NCBI RefSeq assembly: GCF_030692605.1
Contig: NZ_JAUYUD010000009.1
Location: forward strand, 1 to 35,270
Origin: Lutibacter sp.
GTDB taxonomy: Bacteria > Bacteroidota > Bacteroidia > Flavobacteriales > Flavobacteriaceae
Length of the DNA stretch: 35,270 bases
Reading direction: 5' to 3'
Every line of letters begins with the position of its first letter. The stretch's first letter is position 1. The position numbers and the translations under genes are program-made. The notes below the pieces were generated by a model. That model searched no databases and was not told the origin of the DNA. It worked only from the letters and a program-made list of their open reading frames with translations. Positions 7,254-13,720 of this stretch are shown piece by piece.

Positions 7254-7712
7254 ATGACTACATTAAAAAAAGGAGATGCTGCACCAAATTTTGAAGCATT
7301 AGACCAAACAGGAAATATCATAAAATTATCAGATTATAAAGGTAAAAAATTAGTGTTATTTTTTTATCCGAAAGCAAGTACACCAGGTTGTACCGTGGAG
7401 GCTTGTAATTTGAGGGATAATTATCATACTTTTTTAGCCAAAGGATTCGAAGTTTTGGGAGTAAGTGCTGATGCAGCAAAACGACAACAAAATTTTATAA
7501 ATAAGTACGAGTTGCCATTTCCATTATTAGCTGATGAAGACAAAAAAGTAATTAATGCTTTTGGCGTTTGGGGATTAAAAAAATTTATGGGACGAGAATT
7601 TGAAGGAATTCACAGAGTTACTTTCGTGATTGATGAAAATGGCATTATTGAAGACGTGATCACAAAAGTTAAAACGAAAGAGCATTCGAGCCAGATTTTG
7701 GATTATGCTTAA
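7254..7712 (+). CDS. bcp: Thiol peroxidase of the PrxQ/Bcp type
   Basis: A 152-residue peroxiredoxin that reduces hydrogen peroxide and organic peroxides with electrons from thioredoxin. The thioredoxin-like fold is intact: KGDAAPNFEALD at the start, then the active-site loop YPKASTPGCTVEAC. The peroxidatic cysteine is C46 and the resolving cysteine C51, four residues between them, as in PrxQ. The length matches the family. The ATG at 7254 comes straight after the AAAACTT array, and no ribosome-binding site is visible, as usual for this phylum. No operon partner: nth points away on one side and the regulator gene points toward it on the other. Inverted relatives of the same heptamer (AAGTTTT) lie downstream at 7750-7771. 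Confidence 0.92.
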   Translation: MTTLKKGDAAPNFEALDQTGNIIKLSDYKGKKLVLFFYPKASTPGCTVEACNLRDNYHTFLAKGFEVLGVSADAAKRQQNFINKYELPFPLLADEDKKVINAFGVWGLKKFMGREFEGIHRVTFVIDENGIIEDVITKVKTKEHSSQILDYA

Positions 7713-7749
7713 TAAGTCAGCAGTATTCAGTGGCAGTTAACAAGTTCGT

Positions 7750-7771
7750 AAGTTTTAAAGTTTTAAGTTCA
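7750..7771. repeat. Inverted heptamers after prxQ
   Basis: AAGTTTT (7750-7756), AAGTTTT (7758-7764) and AAGTTCA (7765-7771) are the reverse complement type of the AAAACTT array that precedes the gene. Confidence 0.55.
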
Positions 7772-7838
7772 AAATTGTGACAGTTTAGGGCAACTAATAA
7801 CTGATTATGGAATTTTAGACTGTTAGGTAATTAAATGT

Positions 7839-8643
7839 TTAACAAATAACTCCTTCCACATAGCACCTAGCAATTAATTCCGGGGTATTTTTACAGCCGG
7901 ACTTTCTTAAAATATTTTTTTTGTGAGCGTTAATAGTATGTGGAGAAATAAATAATTGTTGCGCAATTTCATTAAATTTGATTCCTTTGGATATTAATTT
8001 AATAATCTCCTTTTCACGTTTGGAAAAAATATCTTTAAAACAATCTTTTTCTAAATTAAGAATACTTTCATTTTCAAGTGAATAACAACCTGATTCATTT
8101 GAATAATAATAGGATGGCCTTTTTGTGCTAATTAACGATAATTTATGATTAATTGGTATATTTAAATAGGTAATATCTGTATGGATGCATAACGTCTGCT
8201 GAATTTTTTTGTCATCAGAAGCGCTTAAAACCTGGGCCTGGTGTAAAATTGTTTTGTAAGTTCCGTTCGTGTGCTTTAGTCTCATTATGTAAACACTTTT
8301 ATATAAGAACATATCTTCAACAGAAAGCTTTTTTAAAAAAAAAATCAAAAACAATGGCTTCCTTTTCATTCATTTTTGCAAGATCCTCGGGATGCATTAT
8401 TTTAAAAGCATTATTCATAGAAAATTCTTTCGGTTCAATGCCCAAAACATCTTTAACGCCTTCACTGACATAATCCATTCCAATATTTTCGAAATTTAAT
8501 ACAAAATAATAAAAGCTCCCTGCAGCAAATGAGGAAGCAACCTGATCAACAATTTCTAAAAGGAGTTCTTTTTTATTGGGTTGAAGAATTTTATTTTCCG
8601 AGTCCCAAACACTAAAAACCTTGGCGCTATCTTTTTCATTCAT
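7839..8643 (-). pseudogene. PAS-LuxR transcription regulator split by a frameshift
   Basis: Two overlapping frames together make one regulator. The N-terminal frame starts at the ATG 8643-8641 (MNEKDSAKVF) and holds a PAS-like sensory domain (NIGMDYVSEGVKDVLGIEP, KIMHPEDLAKMNEKE). It runs off frame at a run of ten T on the minus strand (8344-8335) and stops at 8317. The other frame continues the PAS domain (KKLSVEDMFLYKS, RLKHTNGTYKTI) and ends in a LuxR/GerE helix-turn-helix (FSKREKEIIKLISKGIKFNE, IAQQLFISPHTINAHKKNIL). Nine T instead of ten would restore a single 267-residue protein. A longer reading of the first frame from TTG at 8661 is possible but less likely. It may be a pseudogene, a phase-variable gene, a gene rescued by slippage, or a sequencing error in the homopolymer. 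Nothing else in it is damaged, which argues against long decay. Confidence 0.8.
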
Positions 8644-8680
8644 AATTTTTTTAGTTAGCAATTAATCAAATATATACAAA

Positions 8681-8700
8681 ATTACCCAATTTAGGGTATT
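8681..8700. promoter_or_regulatory. Inverted repeat between the two LuxR-type genes
   Basis: TACCC (8683-8687) and GGGTA (8694-8698) form a dyad with a 6-base spacer, and the flanks extend it weakly. It sits in the divergent region next to two TAnnTTTG-like boxes on the minus strand (8674-8667 TATATTTG and 8684-8677 TAATTTTG). It could be a binding site for one of the two regulators. Weak evidence. Confidence 0.3.
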
Positions 8701-8767
8701 TCAGATTAAAAAAAATGTGTATATGTTTAACAGGGAGAAAGTTGTGAAAAATTCACCTACTTAAGAT

Positions 8768-9013
8768 ATGACAATTAAAGCAGTAAAGTTATTGAGTAAA
8801 TCCGAATTGAAAGTCTTGGAATTGATCTGCAATGGTTATACCAGTGAAACAATTGGACTAAAATTGGAAATCGCAAAGAGTACTGTACAAACACATCGGC
8901 GTAATATGTTACGAAAAGCAGTTTTTAAAATAACGCAACAGAAAATGTTGTGGTATGAGAATAAAATAAATGTTTTAAATAATTTCAGTAAAAATATTAA
9001 CAAATTAAATTAA
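8768..9013 (+). CDS. Small stand-alone LuxR-type helix-turn-helix protein
   Basis: An 81-residue protein made almost only of a LuxR/GerE DNA-binding domain: LLSKSELKVLELICNGYTSE then IGLKLEIAKSTVQTHRRNML. The last helix is followed by a divergent tail (FKITQQKMLWYENK) rather than the usual K-N-x-x-E-L-V. There is no sensor or receiver domain, so it either acts as a small DNA-binding factor or is the remnant of a larger regulator. It points away from the frameshifted PAS-LuxR gene across a 124-base spacer, and its stop is only 6 bases before the coiled-coil outer-membrane protein gene, so it may control or be transcribed with that gene. The role is inferred from position only. Confidence 0.65.
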   Translation: MTIKAVKLLSKSELKVLELICNGYTSETIGLKLEIAKSTVQTHRRNMLRKAVFKITQQKMLWYENKINVLNNFSKNINKLN

Positions 9014-9019
9014 AAAATT

Positions 9020-10687
9020 ATGCGTTATCTCTTATTTTTTTTAATACTAACTATAAGTGGGGTAAGTGCCCAGGTTGTAAACAGCAATGGAAGTATTGTT
9101 TGGAATCCAAGTTCCTATGACTCAAAAGTTGGCTATACGTTTTACTCCAAAGGATTGATGTCAGGTATTATGGAATCGACCGAATTGATTATAGAAAACC
9201 GCAGTAGCTATGAGTTGTTCATTAAAGTAAGTTATACTATATACGATAATTGCGGAGAGTCCAAATCGTATACCAAATCAGAAACGTTAATAGCCAGAAC
9301 AACAAGCTCTTCCAGCGGTGCTTTTTTTTCGGGAATTGATTTTGAATCAAACTGCAAAGACATATCCAGTTATAGCAGCAACCTAAAAACAAAAATTAAA
9401 AATGTAACGGTTAGATTAATTAGCTTGGAAAATAATACAGAAAAAGAGCAAGAACTGCAAAGAAAAAAACAGGAAGAGGAAATAAGGAAGCAAAGAGAGA
9501 AACAGGAGGAATTAGCAAAAAAGAAGCTGGAAGAAGAACGGAAAAAAGAAGCTGAGTTAAAGAAAAAAAACGAAGAAGAGAATAATAGAAAAACAGATGA
9601 GGCTGCATTGAAAAGAAAACTGGAAGAAGAAGCAAGTGGAAAAAAAGCATTTGAGGAAAAAGAAGCACGGGCAAAATCATTGACTGATGAAACGGAACGG
9701 AAAGAAGCGCTTAACAAAATAGCTCTGGAAAAAAAAGAGATAGAGAAAAAAACGAATGAAAAGAAAGTTGCCGAGAAAAAAGATACTAGAACTGAAGAAG
9801 AAAAGCGAATTGAAAGTGATAACACTCAGCGCAATATAAGAGCATCTCAGGCATTAGAATTTGAAGCGGATAGACTTAGGAACACGAATCCATCTGCAGC
9901 TAAAGAAAAATATGAGCAAGCTCAAATCATACATTACACGCCGCGAGTTGAAGAAAAAATTAAGACCTTAAAATCAGCATTTATAGCAGATGCAGCTGTA
10001 GGAAGTGTAATGATGATTGATGACATTACAAATCAATTAGATCCAGATGGAAAAACAAGACATTCACAGGCGTTTTCTGGTTATGATGGTGTTTCAGGAA
10101 ACTATGATAACCTATATTCAAAATACAAACAAAATCCATATAATATTACTTTTTTTGGACTTCGATTGAGTGCGATTTTTCTTGCTCTGGAAATGAGGCT
10201 AGGTTATAATAATTCTCCAGTTTTTGAATATGAAGTTATCAGTAATGAAAGAGGTGAAGATGTAGTTCTAGATAAAATAGGACTTCAACAGCAAGCGTTA
10301 TCAGTTGGTGGTTCTGGAGGATTAAATTTTAAGATCAAAGATTTTAGTATTTATGGCTTGTATGGAATAGAGTGGGTAGGTTTACAGACTTCACAAAAGA
10401 TTTTTTCAGAAAATGATCAATACAAATTGGTAGATAAAGAAATACGGTACCCCGACCTTATATTTAGTATATCAATGGGTTTGGATTATAGAATTCCAAA
10501 TACAACATTTGGAGTTGGCATTCGGTATAATATTAAAAATATTAAGACAAAACCAGAAACTAATTTTATTGAAATAAATAATTCGGCATCTAATAATTCA
10601 TTACATACTTATTATTTAAATAAAATAGTAGATACTAATTATAAGTTTAATGATTTTGGTTTAAGATTTATTTGGGACTTTGATTAA
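9020..10687 (+). CDS. Secreted protein with charged coiled coil and C-terminal beta-barrel
   Basis: A 555-residue protein in three parts. Residues 1-18 are a signal peptide ending VSAQ. Residues 19-137 look beta-rich, with two cysteines (in DNCGES and ESNCKD) that could pair. Residues 138-268 are an extreme lysine/glutamate coiled coil without proline. Residues 270-315 continue as a helical, TPR-like stretch. Residues from about 370 to the end alternate hydrophobic and polar positions with aromatic caps (FGLRLSAIFLALEMRLGY, FSISMGLDY, FGVGIRYNI, FGLRFIWDF), the pattern of a small outer-membrane beta-barrel. The protein is therefore probably anchored in the outer membrane with a long helical arm, most simply in the periplasm. 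No named family is recognised. It follows the small helix-turn-helix gene by 6 bases. The barrel assignment is inference from pattern. Confidence 0.7.
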   Translation: MRYLLFFLILTISGVSAQVVNSNGSIVWNPSSYDSKVGYTFYSKGLMSGIMESTELIIENRSSYELFIKVSYTIYDNCGESKSYTKSETLIARTTSSSSGAFFSGIDFESNCKDISSYSSNLKTKIKNVTVRLISLENNTEKEQELQRKKQEEEIRKQREKQEELAKKKLEEERKKEAELKKKNEEENNRKTDEAALKRKLEEEASGKKAFEEKEARAKSLTDETERKEALNKIALEKKEIEKKTNEKKVAEKKDTRTEEEKRIESDNTQRNIRASQALEFEADRLRNTNPSAAKEKYEQAQIIHYTPRVEEKIKTLKSAFIADAAVGSVMMIDDITNQLDPDGKTRHSQAFSGYDGVSGNYDNLYSKYKQNPYNITFFGLRLSAIFLALEMRLGYNNSPVFEYEVISNERGEDVVLDKIGLQQQALSVGGSGGLNFKIKDFSIYGLYGIEWVGLQTSQKIFSENDQYKLVDKEIRYPDLIFSISMGLDYRIPNTTFGVGIRYNIKNIKTKPETNFIEINNSASNNSLHTYYLNKIVDTNYKFNDFGLRFIWDFD

Positions 10688-10837
10688 TATCCACTTTGTA
10701 GTATTTTTAATAATAATTTGAATTAGTTAGTAATACTTGAACCATACCGTAGCCATTGATCTTAAAAAAACAGTAAAGATAAGTTCATTTATGATTCAAA
10801 ATTTACAATTTTCACAAACCTTTTAAAACAAAACATT

Positions 10838-11251
10838 ATGACAATTGCCGAAATTATTAATAGTTCGAATGGGAAATGGTCTGATAAAGTATCAGACATA
10901 GATTTTCTCTTTTTAAATGAATCATCAAAATCAGTAGGATTTTCGAAATCAATTGAAAATCAATTTGAAGTTGTATTAGATAAAACTTCCATACCATCAA
11001 CGGAGAACAAACCAAAATGGAAGTGGCTAAAAACAACTATATGTGAGGTTTTACATGACCCAGAAACTACAAACACTTTAAATCAAGTAGAGCTTGAAGA
11101 TGCAAAGAAAAAACTGGTTGAAATCGTTTTTGAATATATTATAAAAATTATACCAATTGCTGGACCATTAGTCGATGTAATCACTAAAATCATCATTTAC
11201 ATATTAAAAAAAGCTTTTAATAAGGGAATATCAGAGTTTTGTGAAGAATAA
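10838..11251 (+). CDS. Small protein with C-terminal amphipathic hydrophobic hairpin
   Basis: A 137-residue protein without a signal peptide. The first 75 residues are polar and mixed. The last 45 form a lysine-flanked hydrophobic pair of helices around an IPIAGPLVDV turn (KKLVEIVFEYIIKIIPIAGP, then ITKIIIYILKKAFNK). This is the shape of a membrane-active or membrane-inserting helical hairpin. No family is recognised. It lies in the accessory island 75 bases before the HExxH gene, in the same direction. A toxin-like or effector-like role, with the neighbour as its protease or partner, is possible but is inference from gene order only. The start ATG at 10838 follows an AT-rich spacer of 150 bases. 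Confidence 0.6.
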   Translation: MTIAEIINSSNGKWSDKVSDIDFLFLNESSKSVGFSKSIENQFEVVLDKTSIPSTENKPKWKWLKTTICEVLHDPETTNTLNQVELEDAKKKLVEIVFEYIIKIIPIAGPLVDVITKIIIYILKKAFNKGISEFCEE

Positions 11252-11326
11252 AAAGAATGTATGAACCTAGCAATATTTAGACAGAAGGCAATATTTTATT
11301 AATAATTCCCTAATAATTAATCAAAT

Positions 11327-11761
11327 ATGAAACTTATATTTAAAGGAACCGAAGAGTATATTAAACAAGCAGTTGATAAAGTGAATGATATATTATTAAA
11401 CCCAGCATTTTATGAAAGTTTATCGGCTTTGCCACAAATGGAGAATACCCAATTCTCATCTAATCAAATTTCAGAAATAATAAAAAACAGCCAACAAGAA
11501 ATTCAAATTGTAACATATAAACCTTTAAACCCTTTTAGCAAAGTAAATGCAACAACGATAAATGAAGGACTTATTAAAGTAAACTTGCGTAGATTTAGCC
11601 ATGATTTAAAGGAAGGTGTAAACACTTTAATTCACGAAAGTGTTCACGCTATTGACTTGTCTGATGATAAATTAGATTTTACACATTCATCAAATTACCC
11701 TAAGGGACAGGAAAAAACAGCTCCATGGATTATTGGTGAGTTATCTGAAAAATTCATTTAG
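11327..11761 (+). CDS. HExxH motif protein, possible zinc metallopeptidase
   Basis: A 144-residue protein with the zinc-peptidase motif HESVH in the context NTLIHESVHAIDLSDD (about residues 98-115), followed by THSSNYPKGQEKTAPWIIGE. A third ligand could be the glutamate of GEL near the C-terminus (about residue 138), or a histidine in THSS. The spacing HExxHxxD recalls several small bacterial metallopeptidase folds, but I cannot place it in a named family. There is no signal peptide, so the product is either cytoplasmic or exported by another route. It is short, and the HExxH lies late, so the domain is a compact one. Catalytic activity is inferred from the motif only. It is flanked by other small unknown genes in the same direction. 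Confidence 0.6.
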   Translation: MKLIFKGTEEYIKQAVDKVNDILLNPAFYESLSALPQMENTQFSSNQISEIIKNSQQEIQIVTYKPLNPFSKVNATTINEGLIKVNLRRFSHDLKEGVNTLIHESVHAIDLSDDKLDFTHSSNYPKGQEKTAPWIIGELSEKFI

Positions 11762-11775
11762 ATAATATATTAAAA

Positions 11776-12003
11776 ATGAAAGATATTTATAATGAAAGAC
11801 AAAATTTTATTTTTAACACTAATTTTTATTGTCTTAACAGTGAAGGCGCTATCATGTTAGAAATGATAATGAAACAGGGTCAACTCCTTCTCTTTAATTT
11901 TTTTTTAATCATTCCAAAATCAAAATTTGAAAGCGCAAAAAAAGCTTTTCTCCGCCTTGACGAAATAGCCAAAGAAGAAATCAAAGATCCATTTAGCAAC
12001 TAA
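11776..12003 (+). CDS. Hypothetical 75-residue protein, doubtful frame
   Basis: The frame opens 14 bases after the HExxH gene stop and ends 12 bases before the next gene, so its spacing suits an operon member. The product has a central hydrophobic segment (GQLLLFNFFLIIPKSKF) and a helical charged tail (ESAKKAFLRLDEIAKEEI). A second frame inside it, ATG at 11792, encodes a convincing signal-peptide-like run (MKDKILFLTLIFIVLTVKAL, then S-C) and stops at 11860. One reading is that the real gene was a short secreted or lipid-anchored protein now broken by a frameshift, with the tail in the other frame. A nine-T run at 11898-11906 is a place where slippage could occur. Confidence in the exact gene model is low. 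Confidence 0.35.
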   Translation: MKDIYNERQNFIFNTNFYCLNSEGAIMLEMIMKQGQLLLFNFFLIIPKSKFESAKKAFLRLDEIAKEEIKDPFSN

Positions 12004-12015
12004 TAAAATTCAAAC

Positions 12016-12828
12016 ATGAAAAAACATTTCTTCCTCCTGCTCCTTCTTACAAGTTCAGCTTCATCCAGTTTTGCCCAAGACATACTTTTTGTTGGCCTGT
12101 TCAACAATCCTGAGAGTAGCAGTAACTATTGGTGCCGAGGAATGGAAATGGTAAAACAAACTGTAAAAACCGAAGTCGAAGCACAGCAACTGGCTATCGA
12201 TTTTAAAAAAGAACATGACAAAGACAGCCCAATCACCAAAATATTTAAAAGCGGCAGTGTTATATTATACGATTTTATTAAAGAAGACAAAGCATTTAAA
12301 TGCAGTTACCGGGTTATTGGCTGGAAACAGAGTAAATCGAAAGTGGAGGCTCGCGAACTTTTAGAAGAGGATGAAGATCGCATCAAAAAAGAATACAATG
12401 GCAAGCCCAATGAACTGTATGCCTGGGAAGGCACAGGGGTAAGCCCCATACAGGAAATTTCTTTAACTTTGGAAGGCATTTCCATTCTGTTTAAAAAAGT
12501 AAATAATAACGGCGCTAAAGAAAGTACTTGGGTGGCAACAGTAACCAACCCACTTAAAGATAAAATGGCCTATATGGTGTTTTTGCTCGATGATGTTCGT
12601 AATCCGTCTGATTATAAAAAATCCTTCAAACTGCAACCTGGCGAAATTTTAAATGTAAACCTAGGCAAGGGCATTGCAGCCGATGTATTGATTCGGCTGG
12701 GTAAAAAAGATGAACCCGAAGATGGCCCTGGCGTTATTTACCAGTTAAAAAACTATATACGCCAAAAAGTAATAGAAAATAAAGGAAAATTAGAAACTAA
12801 AGGAGCTCCGTTTTCAGTAAGGGGCTAA
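12016..12828 (+). CDS. Secreted protein of unknown function
   Basis: A 270-residue protein with a signal peptide (residues 1-20, ending SSFAQ). The mature part begins DILFVGLFNNPES and holds one lysine- and glutamate-rich middle section (about 105-135) and a C-terminal half that reads like a beta-sandwich (STWVATVTNPLKDKMAYMV, KLQPGEILNVNLG). The latter pattern is seen in proteins that bind or dress other surface proteins, but no family is recognised. Codon choice differs from the neighbours: more GGC, GCC, CTG and CCC codons than in the flanking genes, which suggests a different origin. It lies 12 bases after the doubtful small gene and 27 bases before another secreted unknown, so these are probably transcribed together. 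Confidence 0.65.
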   Translation: MKKHFFLLLLLTSSASSSFAQDILFVGLFNNPESSSNYWCRGMEMVKQTVKTEVEAQQLAIDFKKEHDKDSPITKIFKSGSVILYDFIKEDKAFKCSYRVIGWKQSKSKVEARELLEEDEDRIKKEYNGKPNELYAWEGTGVSPIQEISLTLEGISILFKKVNNNGAKESTWVATVTNPLKDKMAYMVFLLDDVRNPSDYKKSFKLQPGEILNVNLGKGIAADVLIRLGKKDEPEDGPGVIYQLKNYIRQKVIENKGKLETKGAPFSVRG

Positions 12829-12855
12829 ATTATTTATTAACTTAAAACACAAATA

Positions 12856-13212
12856 ATGAAAAAAAGTATCGTTATTATTTTATTGGCATTTTGTATCACA
12901 TCGCATACGTCAATGAAGCATGCAACTCAAAAGGCTATGTTGATTTATCTTACCGCTTATAACACTAGTGGCCAAATAAGATATTTCACCGAACCATTTT
13001 TAATTGAAATATACCACGACAATCCTGACTACAGGATAGTTGAAAAAAAGGTAAAGGATTTTAAAGAAAAAGTAAAAAATGATTATTCTGATGAAGCACC
13101 GCAGCCAAGCATTGTATATGGTGAAAACGACGATCAGACCAAAGTGAAGTATGAAAACGACAAAGAGTACGAAAGATTAAATGGCCGAAATGTAAAAGTA
13201 TTTAAATTATAA
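12856..13212 (+). CDS. Small secreted protein of unknown function
   Basis: A 118-residue protein whose N-terminus (MKKSIVIILLAFCITSHTS) is a signal peptide. The rest is polar and lysine/aspartate-rich (VKDFKEKVKNDYSDEAPQPS, YGENDDQTKVKYENDKEYER). No family is recognised. The same reading frame continues for 29 more codons after the TAA at 13210-13212 (ATT GGG GTA and on, to a TAG at 13300-13302), and a further coding-like piece follows in another frame. The gene may therefore end naturally here next to an old pseudogene, or it may itself be the intact front half of a longer gene that has decayed. Confidence 0.5.
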   Translation: MKKSIVIILLAFCITSHTSMKHATQKAMLIYLTAYNTSGQIRYFTEPFLIEIYHDNPDYRIVEKKVKDFKEKVKNDYSDEAPQPSIVYGENDDQTKVKYENDKEYERLNGRNVKVFKL

Positions 13213-13472
13213 ATTGGGGTACAAAACCACCTGCTATTTTTACAAGAAGATAACTATCAGATATATGCCAAAATAAATGAAAAAATAATGATATATAAAT
13301 AGCTAATATACCGTCTTTTGATATTATTTTCCAATCAGAGTGGACAACTACAACTAAATTTGCTTTAATCGATAAAGATTTGATCAGGTTATTATATCAT
13401 CCTTACATGAGCGTTGGGCTGAATGAAAACCAAGTAGATAGCGTTTTGAGGGAAATCCTAATCAATGAATAA
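13213..13472 (+). pseudogene. Decayed gene remnant
   Basis: Two coding-like pieces lie in different frames. The first (13213-13302) continues the frame of the preceding gene past its stop and reads NHLLFLQEDNYQIYAKINEK. The second (13299-13472) reads NIPSFDIIFQSEWTTTTKFA, then IDKDLIRLLYHPYMSVGLNE and VDSVLREILINE before a TAA. It has no start codon near its beginning. Both have normal protein-like composition, so a once continuous gene has acquired at least one frameshift. The identity is unknown. Confidence 0.5.
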
Positions 13473-13720
13473 AAAAAGTGCCCAATTAAAATATGGTAAA
13501 TTTGACCAATAGTGCTATAAATGAAAGTGGGAGCAAAAAAAAATAGTAATAAGTTGAAAACTAGCGACGTTGAATACCGAAAGTACCATGTTCAAATAGT
13601 TTTACAGATAGAATTCTGAATATTAAAATGAAACTATGACAGCTATTTTAACCGAAGGCTATTTGGTAAATATTGGTTTTATTTTTCAAATTGCTAAACA
13701 ATTCAACAATTCAACAACAA
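13473..13720. other. Intergenic spacer, no gene recognised
   Basis: This stretch holds no convincing reading frame and no clear terminator. It ends with short CAACAATT-type direct repeats at 13700-13715, just beyond the end of the TonB receptor gene. Confidence 0.4.

Noticed and set aside
9370-9825. Serine- and phenylalanine-rich minus-strand frames
   Set aside because: They are the antisense of the lysine/glutamate coiled coil (AAA and GAA read as TTT and TTC).
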